54,383 nucleotides of DNA from Flavobacteriaceae bacterium. Lineage in GTDB: Bacteria > Bacteroidota > Bacteroidia > Flavobacteriales > Flavobacteriaceae. Positions 1 through 10,138 of the stretch are shown in pieces. The stretch is taken from contig JAGXIE010000048.1 of assembly GCA_024635765.1 (NCBI GenBank), forward strand, positions 1 through 54,383. Reading direction: 5' to 3'. The first letter of the stretch is position 1; every line of letters starts with the position of its first letter. The notes under the pieces were generated by a model. The model had not been told where the DNA came from and did not search any database. It was given only the letters and a program-made list of their open reading frames with translations. The position numbers were made by a program, and so were the translations under genes.

Positions 1-1
1 A

Positions 2-1312
2 CCAAACCGCTACATCACACAGCACATTATTACCGGTTTTGGGCATCTCAAACACTTAAGTGTCACGTCAAGCGCAGTCGAGACGTCTCAAATGATTCAA
101 AAAGCGATCGAATATTTAGATGCAGAGTTTGTTCAAGAATATAAAGACCTCAAAAAATATAATAAAGATATTGACTTAAGCAAAGACCATTTGAGTTATA
201 CACAATTGCATTATCTCTATATGCGTAGTTTCTTTCCGGAATTTAAAAAATCAAAAGAGATACAAACAATTACTGATTATTATCAAAGCCAAATTCAGAA
301 GTATTGGTTGAATCGGTCATTATATGCAAAAGGTTTGATGGCTTTGATTTCCCATAGAGCCAAAGATTCAAAAACTGCGGATAAGATTTTAAATTCTCTA
401 AAGGAAACCAGTATCACCAATGATGAATTGGGCATGTATTGGAAAGACAATAAAGCCTCTTGGTTTTGGCACCAAGCGCCGATTGAAACGCAAGCCTTGA
501 TGATTGAAGCTTTTTCTGAAATTGACAAAGACGTTAAAACAATAGACAATTTGAAAATTTGGCTGCTCAAAAACAAACAAACCAATAGTTGGGGTACGAC
601 CAAATCCACCACAGAAGCTGTATATGCCTTATTGTTGCAAGGTAGCGATTGGTTGAGTGTGACAGATGCAGTAGATGTCTTGGTGGGGAATCAAAAAATA
701 GCACCTTCTAAATTAGAAGATGTCAAAGTAGAAGCAGGAACAGGCTATTATAAAACTTCTTGGAATAAATCAGAAATTAAACCAGAAATGGCTTCCGTAA
801 CTTTGACTAAAAAAGGTGATGGTATTGCTTGGGGCGCCATGTACTGGCAATATTTTGAAGATTTAGATAAGATTACAACTGCAGAAACGCCTTTAAGTTT
901 GAAGAAGAAACTTTTTCTTAAAATGAATACAGATAAAGGAGAACAGATTTCTGAAATCACTTCTGACACCAATTTAAAAGTAGGAGATTTGGTGAGAGTC
1001 CGAATTGAATTACGAAGTGATAGAGATATGGAATTCATCCATATGAAAGATATGCGTGCTGCTGGTTTCGAACCCATTAATGTATTGTCGAAATACAAAT
1101 ACCAAGATGGTTTAGGCTATTATGAGAGCACCATAGACGCTGCGACTAACTTCTTCTTTGACTATTTGCCAAAAGGAACCTATGTCTTTGAATATGATTT
1201 ACGTGTGAACAATGCTGGGAATATGAGCAATGGCATTACGACGGTACAAAGTATGTATGCACCAGAATTTAGTAGTCATAGTGAAGGGGTGAGAGTATCA
1301 GTGAGCAATTAG
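2..1312 (+). CDS. alpha-2-macroglobulin family protein, C-terminal part (5' end outside window)
   Basis: Open reading frame continues upstream of the ATG at 92 to the window edge (PNRYITQHIITGFGHLKHLSVTSSAVETSQMIQKAIEYLD...); the NRYITQHI.TGFGHL and bacterial A2M C-terminal sequence style is recognisable. Confidence 0.85.
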   Translation, partial: PNRYITQHIITGFGHLKHLSVTSSAVETSQMIQKAIEYLDAEFVQEYKDLKKYNKDIDLSKDHLSYTQLHYLYMRSFFPEFKKSKEIQTITDYYQSQIQKYWLNRSLYAKGLMALISHRAKDSKTADKILNSLKETSITNDELGMYWKDNKASWFWHQAPIETQALMIEAFSEIDKDVKTIDNLKIWLLKNKQTNSWGTTKSTTEAVYALLLQGSDWLSVTDAVDVLVGNQKIAPSKLEDVKVEAGTGYYKTSWNKSEIKPEMASVTLTKKGDGIAWGAMYWQYFEDLDKITTAETPLSLKKKLFLKMNTDKGEQISEITSDTNLKVGDLVRVRIELRSDRDMEFIHMKDMRAAGFEPINVLSKYKYQDGLGYYESTIDAATNFFFDYLPKGTYVFEYDLRVNNAGNMSNGITTVQSMYAPEFSSHSEGVRVSVSN

Positions 1313-1347
1313 AATTTAGCCATTCGCTTTTAGCTGAAAATTAAAAA

Positions 1348-1377
1348 AGACCTGTTAGGTATAAAACTAACAGGTCT
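1348..1377. terminator. bidirectional terminator hairpin between convergent genes
   Basis: AGACCTGTTAG...CTAACAGGTCT inverted repeat flanked by A/T runs. Confidence 0.75.
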
Positions 1378-1398
1378 TACTTATCGATAATAATCTAT

Positions 1399-2124
1399 TT
1401 ATTTGCTCGGAGGCATAGTAGGCCTCACTTCTATTTTACTTGGCAATGTACGCTCATTCATTTTTAATAAATCAATGACTAGTTCGCCGATGTCTTCTAT
1501 TTGTATTTTCCAAGCATCACTTTCATCGGGTTCATTCCCATTGAAATGCGTTGCCACAGAACCTGGCATGATGGTACTCACTTTAACATTATGCTTTCTC
1601 AAATCGAGCATAACGGATTGTGTAAACCCTGTGACGCCAAATTTACTAGCGTTATATGCTGAACCTCCTTCAAAAAAATTGGTTCCTGCTAGACTGGAAA
1701 TCGTAATATAGTATCCTTTTGATTTTTTAAGTGCATCCACACTTGCTTTTATGGAATTAAATACACCAGTTAAATTGGTGTCAATCGTTTCTTGCCATTG
1801 TTCGGCAGTCAAATCCTCAATAGAACCAAAATGTCCAAGGCCAGCGTTTGCAATGACCACATCCAATTGACCAAACATTTCTACAATGTCTTTCACAGCT
1901 TTTTTCTGGCTTTCTAAATCTCGCACATCAGCTTGGATACCATGTGCTTTTGCGCCAGAGGTGGTGGCTTTGTCGAGTTGTTTTGCCGCGTCCAAAGCTC
2001 TTTCTTCATCTCTACTGGTGACAAATACTTTCATGCCTTCATTCATTAAACTTAAGGCGATTCCGTATCCGATTCCTTTTGTGCCTCCCGTTATTAAGGC
2101 TACTTTATTTTTTAAATTTTTCAT
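1399..2124 (-). CDS. SDR family oxidoreductase
   Basis: TGGTKGIGYGIA cofactor motif, NAGLG, S...YNASKF catalytic region. Confidence 0.9.
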   Translation of the reverse strand: MKNLKNKVALITGGTKGIGYGIALSLMNEGMKVFVTSRDEERALDAAKQLDKATTSGAKAHGIQADVRDLESQKKAVKDIVEMFGQLDVVIANAGLGHFGSIEDLTAEQWQETIDTNLTGVFNSIKASVDALKKSKGYYITISSLAGTNFFEGGSAYNASKFGVTGFTQSVMLDLRKHNVKVSTIMPGSVATHFNGNEPDESDAWKIQIEDIGELVIDLLKMNERTLPSKIEVRPTMPPSK

Positions 2125-2205
2125 ATTCTTTTGGTTTTACTCAAAGTTAGTAAATGAAGCATCCCTGAAATAATATCAACTATTAAAGTTATATTAAATC
2201 TTAAA

Positions 2206-2730
2206 CTACTTCTTTTCCGGTGGATATTTCGACAATACTTTCTCAACAATCGCTTCCAATTGAGCCTCTCGTTGTTCTGGCCTAGCATTCGGATTATACG
2301 AGCTTTCACTTACTGCCTGCCAGAACAAACCCGACTTGCTGTCATCCACAAAATCAAAGATGATTTGACGATTGACGTCCGATTGCCCAACGGGAATACC
2401 TATGGAAATGCCACCACCCATATTTCCGCCTCCGCCTCCTAGACCAACCCCTACGTTGCTTCGCTGCGCTTCTTGGAATTCAGTGCTCTGTATATTAATA
2501 AGGAAATCTGGAGTATCAGAAAGTGTGAAGCCCTTGCTTTGCATCTTTGCGTCCAAAGCATTGAAAAGGCGTTTAGTATCCAAGTCACTTAAGCCTGTAT
2601 TAAGCGGTGTGTAGTAATTATAAGTTTTATAACTGTTGAAATCAGTCGTTTTGTCATAATCATAATTCACTCTTATGGGAGCACAAGACACTATTAATAA
2701 AAGTGTCATCATCGAAAAGAAATTTTTCAT
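2206..2730 (-). CDS. DUF4136 domain-containing lipoprotein
   Basis: Lipobox-like LLLIVSCAP; YDYDKTTDFNSYKTYNYY...; C-terminal VEKVLSKYPP. Confidence 0.8.
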   Translation of the reverse strand: MKNFFSMMTLLLIVSCAPIRVNYDYDKTTDFNSYKTYNYYTPLNTGLSDLDTKRLFNALDAKMQSKGFTLSDTPDFLINIQSTEFQEAQRSNVGVGLGGGGGNMGGGISIGIPVGQSDVNRQIIFDFVDDSKSGLFWQAVSESSYNPNARPEQREAQLEAIVEKVLSKYPPEKK

Positions 2731-2761
2731 AACTTAATTTTTATATAAAGTTATGAAAAAA

Positions 2762-3388
2762 TTAGTCCTCTTCTTTATTATCCACAGAAGTTGTCAATGC
2801 TGAAGAAATAATTCCAGTAGGTATCGCCACAATTCCCAAACCTATCATTAATATGAAAAATGTAAACACCTTCCCTCCAACTGTTATGGGATAAACATCA
2901 CCATAACCAACGGTCGTCAAGGTGATAATGGCCCACCATAGACTGTCAAATATAGATGTAAAATGTTCTGGCTGTGCTTCGTTTTCGAAGTAGTAAATTC
3001 CGACGGCAGCAAAGTAAATAAGTATCAATGTAATGAAGATAAATAGCAAAATCTGCTCTTTCGCGCTTTTAATAGCTCTTGAAAATTGATTCATAGCTTT
3101 ATTATACCCCACCAATTTCAGGATTCTAAACAATCGAAGAAAACGTAATGCTCTCAATGAACGCAAATCGACTCCAACCGTCAAATAAAATGGAAGAATC
3201 GCCAAGAAGTCTATGATTCCGATAAAGGAAAAGACAAATTTCAACTTATTGCCAGCAATATAAATTCTCATAATGTACTCAATTGTGAATACCATCACAC
3301 TGAATACTTCAATGGATTGAAGAATAACTCGGGTTTGTGGTTTTAAATTTGGGATAGTTTCCACAGAAAATGTAATGATGGAAACCAA
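2762..3388 (-). CDS. voltage-gated ion (potassium) channel; ORF probably 5'-truncated by a frameshift (apparent true start at 3471)
   Basis: Multiple TM segments, S4-like LRSLRALRFLRLFRILKL, pore filter TLTTVGYGD. Confidence 0.85.
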   Translation of the reverse strand: MVSIITFSVETIPNLKPQTRVILQSIEVFSVMVFTIEYIMRIYIAGNKLKFVFSFIGIIDFLAILPFYLTVGVDLRSLRALRFLRLFRILKLVGYNKAMNQFSRAIKSAKEQILLFIFITLILIYFAAVGIYYFENEAQPEHFTSIFDSLWWAIITLTTVGYGDVYPITVGGKVFTFFILMIGLGIVAIPTGIISSALTTSVDNKEED

Positions 3389-3542
3389 AATGAGAAACTG
3401 AATAAAAATAGCACGAAGCGACCTAAATTAGTTTTATCACCATCAATAATTTCTCGGATTTTATCTTTCATTGGTTGGTTTTCAAATTGGTTTTAAAAAT
3501 ACGTAATGAAAGAAATATATTAAAATTGAATCCAGCTATTTA

Positions 3543-4541
3543 TCAATCATTCAACATCTTCCATAATCGATCTTTCAACTCGGTAATACCTTGCTGCGCC
3601 ACTGAAGAAATGAATAGATAGTCAATCGGAAGGGTGTTGTCAAGTTCGGCTTTCAGTTCAGCTTTCAATTCATCATCCAACATGTCACATTTAGAAATAG
3701 CAATCAACCGGTCTTTATCAAGCATTTCTGGATTGTAGCGTCGCAATTCGTCTAAAAGTATTTCATATTGTTTATGAATGTCCTTGGCATCCGCAGGTAT
3801 CAAAAACAATAAAATCGAGTTGCGCTCAATATGACGTAAAAAATAATGACCTAGTCCTTTACCTTCGGCTGCCCCTTCTATAATTCCGGGAATGTCCGCC
3901 ATTATAAAAGTCTGAAAGTCCCGATATTTCACAATTCCTAAATTTGGCTTTAAGGTCGTAAACTCATAATCGGCAATTTTCGGTTTAGCGGAAGTAACGA
4001 CAGATAATAAAGTGGATTTTCCAGCATTTGGAAAACCAACAAGACCAACATCTGCCAAGACCTTTAACTCCATGAGAATGTCCTTCTCTTGTTTTGGTAT
4101 GCCCGGCTGTGCGTAACGAGGTGTTTGGTTGGTTGACGTTTTAAAATGCCAGTTCCCTAGTCCTCCCATACCACCTTCGACTATAATTTTCTCTTCACCA
4201 TGCTCTGTAATTTCAAAAAGCACTTCATCTGTTCCAGCATCTTTTACAACGGTTCCAAGTGGCACGTCAACGTACTCATCTGTACCTTCAGCTCCCGAAC
4301 TTCTAGATGCACTGCCATGTTCACCATGACCAGCCTGTATATGTTTTTTAAACTTAAGATGCAACAAGGTCCAGAGGTTTTCATTACCCCTAATTATCAC
4401 ATGTCCTCCACGACCTCCATCTCCACCATCGGGACCTCCCTTTGTGATAAATTTTTCGCGATGTAAATGCATTGAGCCTTTACCGCCATTTCCGGAAGTC
4501 ACCTGCATTTTTACGTAATCAACAAAGTTGCCTTCGGTCAT
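3543..4541 (-). CDS. obgE: GTPase Obg
   Basis: Glycine-rich Obg fold ([18 protein letters not shown]), G1 [18 protein letters not shown]. Confidence 0.97.
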   Translation of the reverse strand: MTEGNFVDYVKMQVTSGNGGKGSMHLHREKFITKGGPDGGDGGRGGHVIIRGNENLWTLLHLKFKKHIQAGHGEHGSASRSSGAEGTDEYVDVPLGTVVKDAGTDEVLFEITEHGEEKIIVEGGMGGLGNWHFKTSTNQTPRYAQPGIPKQEKDILMELKVLADVGLVGFPNAGKSTLLSVVTSAKPKIADYEFTTLKPNLGIVKYRDFQTFIMADIPGIIEGAAEGKGLGHYFLRHIERNSILLFLIPADAKDIHKQYEILLDELRRYNPEMLDKDRLIAISKCDMLDDELKAELKAELDNTLPIDYLFISSVAQQGITELKDRLWKMLND

Positions 4542-4598
4542 AACTAAATGTTTCTATTTTTTAAATTCCAAGAAGATAGAATCTATTCGTATAAAATC

Positions 4599-4811
4599 TT
4601 ATTGACGGATTCTTTTTGGTCGTCCAACAATAAAATAAATGATTGAACCAATCACAGGAGCAAATAAAACCACTAAAACCCAAATTAGTTTTTCATTATT
4701 CCGAAATTGATTTGAGACCACAGAGATAAGTGCCAGTATTGGTAAAATTATTGCAAAGCCAATAGCGACAATCCAAAAAATCAATCCTAGTTCTGACGAT
4801 ACTAAATCCAT
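4599..4811 (-). CDS. PLDc_N-type small membrane protein
   Basis: 70 aa, two TM segments, NNEKLIWVLVVLFAPVIGSIIYFIVGRPKR. Confidence 0.75.
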   Translation of the reverse strand: MDLVSSELGLIFWIVAIGFAIILPILALISVVSNQFRNNEKLIWVLVVLFAPVIGSIIYFIVGRPKRIRQ

Positions 4812-5920
4812 TATAATTTATCTATTACCTTACTCAATCGGTCGGTAATCTCTTCAATACTACCGACTCCATCAACGCCAAAATATTTGTCTTGGGCGGA
4901 ATAGTAATCTTTAAGAACTGCTGTTTTTTTGTAGTATTCCTTGATTCGATTTCTAATGATACTTTCATCTGCATCATCTGGCCTTCCACTTGTTTTTCCT
5001 CTTTCCAATAGTCGTTTAACCAAGATTTCATCATCCACTTCAAGGGCTACCATGGCACTGATTTCAGAATCTTTTTCCGCGAGTAACTCATCCAATGCTT
5101 TGGCTTGTGCATCAGTACGTGGAAAGCCATCAAAAATAAAGCCTTTGGCATCTGTATTTTTCTCCACTTCAGCAGCCAACATATCGATTGTTACTTGATC
5201 TGGTACCAATTCTCCTTTATCCATGTAGGATTTTGCCAGCATTCCAAGAGCAGTTTCATTTTTGATATTATTACGGAACACGTCACCTGTTGAAATATGA
5301 ATTAGATTATATTTTTCTTTTAAATAATTCGCTTGTGTTCCTTTGCCTGCTCCAGGAGGTCCAAATAGGACAATATTCGTCATATGTTGAGTAGTTTTTA
5401 GTTGGTAAATCTCTGGTAAATCTCTACCTAATCCATCAAAATCCAAACCGTAACCTACGATGAATTTATTTGGAATCTCGATACCAACGTAATGTAATTT
5501 AAAATCTTTCTTATAAGCTTCTGGCTTGTGGAACAAAGTTGCTATTTTTAGTTCCTTGACATTTTCATTTCTAAAAATTCTATGGACTTCTTCGAGTGTT
5601 TTACCAGAATCTATAATATCTTCTAGAATTACGACTGTTCTTCCAGTCAAATCTTGAGTCAATCCAATTAGGCGCTGAATGTCTTCCGTTGACTTTAAAC
5701 CTTCATAAGATGCCAATTTTATAAACGTCACCTCACAAGTTTTTGGATATTTCTTCACAAAATCACTCACGAACATAAACGAACCATTCAAAATACCAAT
5801 AAATACGGGAATTTTATCGCCCAAATCATTCGCTATTTCTTCAGCCATACGCGCAACCACAATCTGTATTTCTTGCTCAGAAATGAAAGGTTTGAAGTAT
5901 AAATCGTGTAGTTTAATCAA
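4811..5920 (-). CDS. hypoxanthine phosphoribosyltransferase-adenylate kinase fusion
   Basis: N-terminal HPRT (VVILEDIIDSGKTLEEV) fused in frame to Adk (NIVLFGPPGAGKGTQ, GFPRTDAQ, RGKTSGRPDD). Confidence 0.93.
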   Translation of the reverse strand: MIKLHDLYFKPFISEQEIQIVVARMAEEIANDLGDKIPVFIGILNGSFMFVSDFVKKYPKTCEVTFIKLASYEGLKSTEDIQRLIGLTQDLTGRTVVILEDIIDSGKTLEEVHRIFRNENVKELKIATLFHKPEAYKKDFKLHYVGIEIPNKFIVGYGLDFDGLGRDLPEIYQLKTTQHMTNIVLFGPPGAGKGTQANYLKEKYNLIHISTGDVFRNNIKNETALGMLAKSYMDKGELVPDQVTIDMLAAEVEKNTDAKGFIFDGFPRTDAQAKALDELLAEKDSEISAMVALEVDDEILVKRLLERGKTSGRPDDADESIIRNRIKEYYKKTAVLKDYYSAQDKYFGVDGVGSIEEITDRLSKVIDKL

Positions 5921-6094
5921 GGATAACAGCTTTTAAAGATGCAAAGATACGGTTTTGTTTTACAAGTTAGTCCCGAAATTTTGGGATTTGCTTTACGATT
6001 TTGAGAGTTTAAACGTATTTTTGTGAGATTAACGGGAAAACGTTTTTAAACTAAATATTAAACAAAAATCTGTTCGCTTGACTGCGAAAACAAC

Positions 6095-7249
6095 ATGAAT
6101 TATATTTCATCTAATTTTAAGCTTGGGATTTTAGGCGGTGGGCAATTGGGCAAAATGCTGCTAAATGAAACCAGAAAGTACGATATTTACACGTGTGTTT
6201 TAGATCCAAGTGATGAAGCTCCTTGTAAAATTGGGTGCAATGAATTTTCGAAAGGTGATTTAATGGATTATAAAACCGTTGTTGACTTCGGAAAAAAAGT
6301 AGACGTTCTCACAATCGAAATCGAAAACGTCAATGTCGATGCTTTGGAAACGCTTGAAAAACAAGGTATTAAAGTCTATCCATCTTCAAAAAATTTAAAG
6401 ACGATTCAAAATAAAGCAACACAAAAGTTGTTTTATGTAGATCATTCCATACCGACAGCAAACTTTGTGCGTTTTGCCTATGTTTCTGAAATTGAAGATG
6501 CAATTGATAATGGCGGATTACAATTGCCATTTGTTTGGAAAGCAGCTCAATTTGGGTATGACGGTAATGGTGTGAAAGTAGTGAGAACGAGAGAGGATCT
6601 GAAAGGATTGAGAGATAGTGAGTGCATAGCCGAAACCATGATTCCGTTTAAAAATGAATTGGCAGTAATTGTAAGCAGAACTATAGATGGTGAAGTCAGG
6701 ACCTACCCTGTCGTGGAAATGGAATTTCACCCAGAAGCTAATCAGGTAGAATACGTAATTTGTCCTGCTCGTATTTCGACCAGAGTATCCTTAAAAGCAC
6801 AAGATATTGCTTTAAAAGTATCTAAAGCCTTCAATCATGTAGGCTTATTGGCTGTAGAAATGTTTCAGACCGAAAACGACGAAATTTTAGTAAATGAAGT
6901 GGCTCCCAGACCACATAATTCTGGTCATCACACAATAGAATCTAGCTACACTTCACAATTTGAGCAACACTTACGTTGTATTTTGAATTTGCCATTGGGC
7001 AAAACAGACCATAAAGTGGCGGGTGTCATGGTCAATTTAGTAGGTGCTGAAGGTTTTAATGGAAATGTTGTTTATGAAAACATTGAACGGATAATGAGAA
7101 TGGATGGTGTTACGCCTCATATTTATGGCAAAAAACAAACCCGCCCGTTTCGCAAAATGGGGCATGTGACCATTGTGAATGAAGACTTGAATGAAGCCAG
7201 AAATATAGCAGAAGATGTTAAAAATTTAATTAAAGTCATTAGTGAATAA
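6095..7249 (+). CDS. purK: 5-(carboxyamino)imidazole ribonucleotide synthase
   Basis: LGILGGGQLGKML, NEVAPRPHNSGHHTIE. Confidence 0.96.
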   Translation: MNYISSNFKLGILGGGQLGKMLLNETRKYDIYTCVLDPSDEAPCKIGCNEFSKGDLMDYKTVVDFGKKVDVLTIEIENVNVDALETLEKQGIKVYPSSKNLKTIQNKATQKLFYVDHSIPTANFVRFAYVSEIEDAIDNGGLQLPFVWKAAQFGYDGNGVKVVRTREDLKGLRDSECIAETMIPFKNELAVIVSRTIDGEVRTYPVVEMEFHPEANQVEYVICPARISTRVSLKAQDIALKVSKAFNHVGLLAVEMFQTENDEILVNEVAPRPHNSGHHTIESSYTSQFEQHLRCILNLPLGKTDHKVAGVMVNLVGAEGFNGNVVYENIERIMRMDGVTPHIYGKKQTRPFRKMGHVTIVNEDLNEARNIAEDVKNLIKVISE

Positions 7250-7270
7250 CAATAAAAGAATCAAAAATAT

Positions 7271-7753
7271 ATGAAAAAAGTAGGAGTCATCATGGGTAGC
7301 AAAAGCGACCTACCAATTATGCAGGATGCCATTGATATATTGAAAGAATTTGACATTGAAACCGAGGTAGATATTGTATCTGCACATCGCACACCAGAAA
7401 AACTTTTCGATTATGGCAAAAATGCTCACTTAAGAGGTTTTGCGGTCATCATAGCAGGTGCTGGTGGTGCAGCACATTTACCTGGAATGATTGCCTCACT
7501 GTCTCCACTTCCAGTAATAGGCGTGCCAGTTAAAAGCAGTAATTCCATTGATGGATGGGATTCCGTATTATCGATTCTTCAAATGCCAGGTGGTGTACCT
7601 GTAGCAACAGTCGCCTTAAATGGAGCAAAAAATGCTGGCATTTTGGCTGCCCAAATTTTAGGCACTTCCGATAAAAATGTGTTAGACAAAATAATTGCTT
7701 ATAAAGAGGATTTAAAAAAGAAGGTTATAGAATCTTCTACTGGCTTAAAGTAA
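7271..7753 (+). CDS. purE: 5-(carboxyamino)imidazole ribonucleotide mutase
   Basis: [31 protein letters not shown]. Confidence 0.97.
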   Translation: MKKVGVIMGSKSDLPIMQDAIDILKEFDIETEVDIVSAHRTPEKLFDYGKNAHLRGFAVIIAGAGGAAHLPGMIASLSPLPVIGVPVKSSNSIDGWDSVLSILQMPGGVPVATVALNGAKNAGILAAQILGTSDKNVLDKIIAYKEDLKKKVIESSTGLK

Positions 7754-7779
7754 AAAACCCCGACTTTCGTCGAGGTTTT
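7754..7779 (+). terminator. Rho-independent-like hairpin after purE
   Basis: AAAACCcCGAC-TTTC-GTCGaGGTTTT inverted repeat directly after the purE stop. Confidence 0.7.
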
Positions 7780-7958
7780 ACCGCTATTAATCAATTATAT
7801 ATGAGAAACATTATAAATGCTTATATATAACTATGCAAAATTAAAAATATATTTGAATTTGTTATACACTTTTTTACTAAACTTCAGTATAAACCTTGTA
7901 AATCAAGAAATATTAACCGATTTTAACCTATCGGTCTATAAAATTCTCACAAATAATT

Positions 7959-9992
7959 ATGAATATTTTAAATAATCCATTTACGGCACCTTATAACTCA
8001 GCACCTTTTTCACAGATAAAAGACGAGCATTTTTTACCTGCTTTTAAAATCGCAATTGAACAAGCGAAAGCTGAAATAGATGAAATTGTGAATCATACAG
8101 ATGCTCCAACATTTGAAAATACAATCGAAGCTTTGGAATTTTCAGGACAGCAATTGGATAGAATTTCGAGCATTTTTTTTAATTTGAATTCGGCAGAAAC
8201 CAGTGATACCATTCAAAAAATCGCTCAAGAAGTATCGCCTTTGTTATCAGAATTCAGCAACGATATCACTTTAAATCAAGAACTATTCAAACGCATCAAA
8301 GTCATTTATGATCAAAGAGATTCTTTGGAATTAAATGTAGAACAAAAAACACTTCTCGATAAAAAATACAAGAGTTTTTCTCGTAATGGTGCCAAACTTC
8401 CAGAAGACAAAAAGAAAAAACTTCGTGAAATTGACAAGGAATTGAGTCAACTGAAATTAAAATTTGGTGAGAATGTCCTTGCGGAAACCAACAATTATGA
8501 GATGCATATCGTCATCGAAGATGAACTGTCTGGTTTGCCTGAAGGCGAATTGGAAGCTGCAAAACAATTGGCTGAATCGAAAAACAAAGAAGGTTGGTTG
8601 TTTACACTAGACTATCCAAGCTATATTCCTTTTATGACTTATGCAGATAATAGGGTCTTAAGAAAGAAATTGTCCATAGCAGCTGGAAAAAAAGCTTTTA
8701 AAAGAGATAAATTTGATAATCAAAACAACGTTTTGAATATTGCCAAATTTCGTTTTGAACGTGCACAATTGTTGGGTTATAAAACACATGCCCATTTTGT
8801 TTTGGAAGAACGAATGGCAAAAACACCAGAAAAAGTTGAGGAATTTTTGAATGAATTGCTCACAAAAGCGAAACCAGCAGCCATTAGGGAATTCACCCAG
8901 CTACAGAAATTCGCGACAGATTTAGATAGCATCCATCAACTTGAGAAATGGGACTCTGCTTATTATTCCGAAAAACTAAAGCAGAATTTGTTCGAATTAG
9001 ATGATGAAAGACTTAAACCATATTTTAAACTGGATAATGTTATTAAAGGCGCATTTATAATTGCAGAAAAACTCTATGGATTGCAGTTTGAGGAGATAAC
9101 CAATATTGACAAATATCACGATGACGTTCTAACTTATAAAGTTACTGATGAAAATGGGGAATTGGTTTCTATTTTTTATGCAGATTTCTTTCCTCGCGCC
9201 GGAAAACGCAATGGAGCCTGGATGACCTCATATAAACCACAATCCATCAAGAAAGGTGAAAATGACCGGCCGCATATTTCGATTGTCTGTAATTTCACTA
9301 AACCAACCAAAAGTAAGCCTTCATTATTGACTTTCAATGAAGTGACTACCTTGTTTCATGAATTTGGTCATGCACTTCATGGAATGCTTGCAAACACAAC
9401 ATACCCAAGTCTTTCTGGAACGAGCGTATTTTGGGATTTTGTCGAGTTGCCAAGTCAAGTGTTAGAAAATTGGTGTTATGAAAAAGAAGCGTTGGAATTG
9501 TTTGCCAAGCATTATCAAACAGGCGAAGTTATACCTATGGAATTGGTTCAAAAAATTAAAGATTCGGCAGCATTTCATGAAGGGATGCAAACACTACGGC
9601 AATTGAGCTTTGGTCTGTTGGACATGAATTGGCATGGTATAGATCCGACAGAAATCACTGACGTAAAAACTCATGAATTAAAAGCTTTTGAAGGCACACA
9701 ATTGTTTCCTGATGTTTTAGAAAACTGCATGAGCACTTCCTTTTCACATATTTTTCAAGGTGGGTATTCATCTGGCTATTACAGCTACAAATGGGCAGAA
9801 GTTTTGGATGCCGACGCTTTTGAGTTCTTTCAGGAAAAAGGCATTTTTGATAAAGAGGTTGCAACTAAATTCAAGGACAACATATTATCAAAAGGTGGGA
9901 TTGAAGACCCAATGGTACTTTATAAACGCTTTAGAGGAGCCGAACCAAGACCAGATGCCTTACTCAAAAGGGCAGGACTGGTCGAAAAGTAG
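7959..9992 (+). CDS. M3 family metallopeptidase (peptidyl-dipeptidase Dcp-like)
   Basis: HEFGHALHGML zinc motif, M3 domain architecture. Confidence 0.93.
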   Translation: MNILNNPFTAPYNSAPFSQIKDEHFLPAFKIAIEQAKAEIDEIVNHTDAPTFENTIEALEFSGQQLDRISSIFFNLNSAETSDTIQKIAQEVSPLLSEFSNDITLNQELFKRIKVIYDQRDSLELNVEQKTLLDKKYKSFSRNGAKLPEDKKKKLREIDKELSQLKLKFGENVLAETNNYEMHIVIEDELSGLPEGELEAAKQLAESKNKEGWLFTLDYPSYIPFMTYADNRVLRKKLSIAAGKKAFKRDKFDNQNNVLNIAKFRFERAQLLGYKTHAHFVLEERMAKTPEKVEEFLNELLTKAKPAAIREFTQLQKFATDLDSIHQLEKWDSAYYSEKLKQNLFELDDERLKPYFKLDNVIKGAFIIAEKLYGLQFEEITNIDKYHDDVLTYKVTDENGELVSIFYADFFPRAGKRNGAWMTSYKPQSIKKGENDRPHISIVCNFTKPTKSKPSLLTFNEVTTLFHEFGHALHGMLANTTYPSLSGTSVFWDFVELPSQVLENWCYEKEALELFAKHYQTGEVIPMELVQKIKDSAAFHEGMQTLRQLSFGLLDMNWHGIDPTEITDVKTHELKAFEGTQLFPDVLENCMSTSFSHIFQGGYSSGYYSYKWAEVLDADAFEFFQEKGIFDKEVATKFKDNILSKGGIEDPMVLYKRFRGAEPRPDALLKRAGLVEK

Positions 9993-10089
9993 CCTATGTT
10001 ATTTGCCTTTTCATTAGAGCAAGATCGAGAAATTCTTTAACAGATTTAACCTAGCAGATGTTTCGACTACTTTACCTTAACGGCAAAAT

Positions 10090-10115
10090 AAACTTTCAAT
10101 AATTATTGAAAGTTT
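10090..10115. promoter_or_regulatory. perfect 26-bp palindromic operator candidate (AAACTTTCAATAATTATTGAAAGTTT)
   Basis: Exact self-complementarity; overlaps the -33 element of the promoter of the following regulator gene. Confidence 0.8.
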
Positions 10116-10134
10116 AAAAATAATTGTATATTTG
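10106..10134 (+). promoter_or_regulatory. Bacteroidota-type promoter TTG-N18-TATATTTG
   Basis: TTG at 10106-10108, TATATTTG at 10127-10134; matches the TTG/TAnnTTTG consensus. Confidence 0.65.
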
Positions 10135-10138
10135 TGGT

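Noticed and set aside
748-1098. 116-aa minus-strand ORF inside the A2M gene, and similar antisense ORFs across the window
   Set aside because: Embedded in strong coding frames with no family features; normal six-frame noise.
5971-5986. Imperfect palindrome TCCCGAAATTTTGGGA between hpt-adk and purK as an operator
   Set aside because: Arms mismatch, and similar motifs are common in flavobacterial intergenic DNA; no second copy was noticed near purE or other purine genes in this window.
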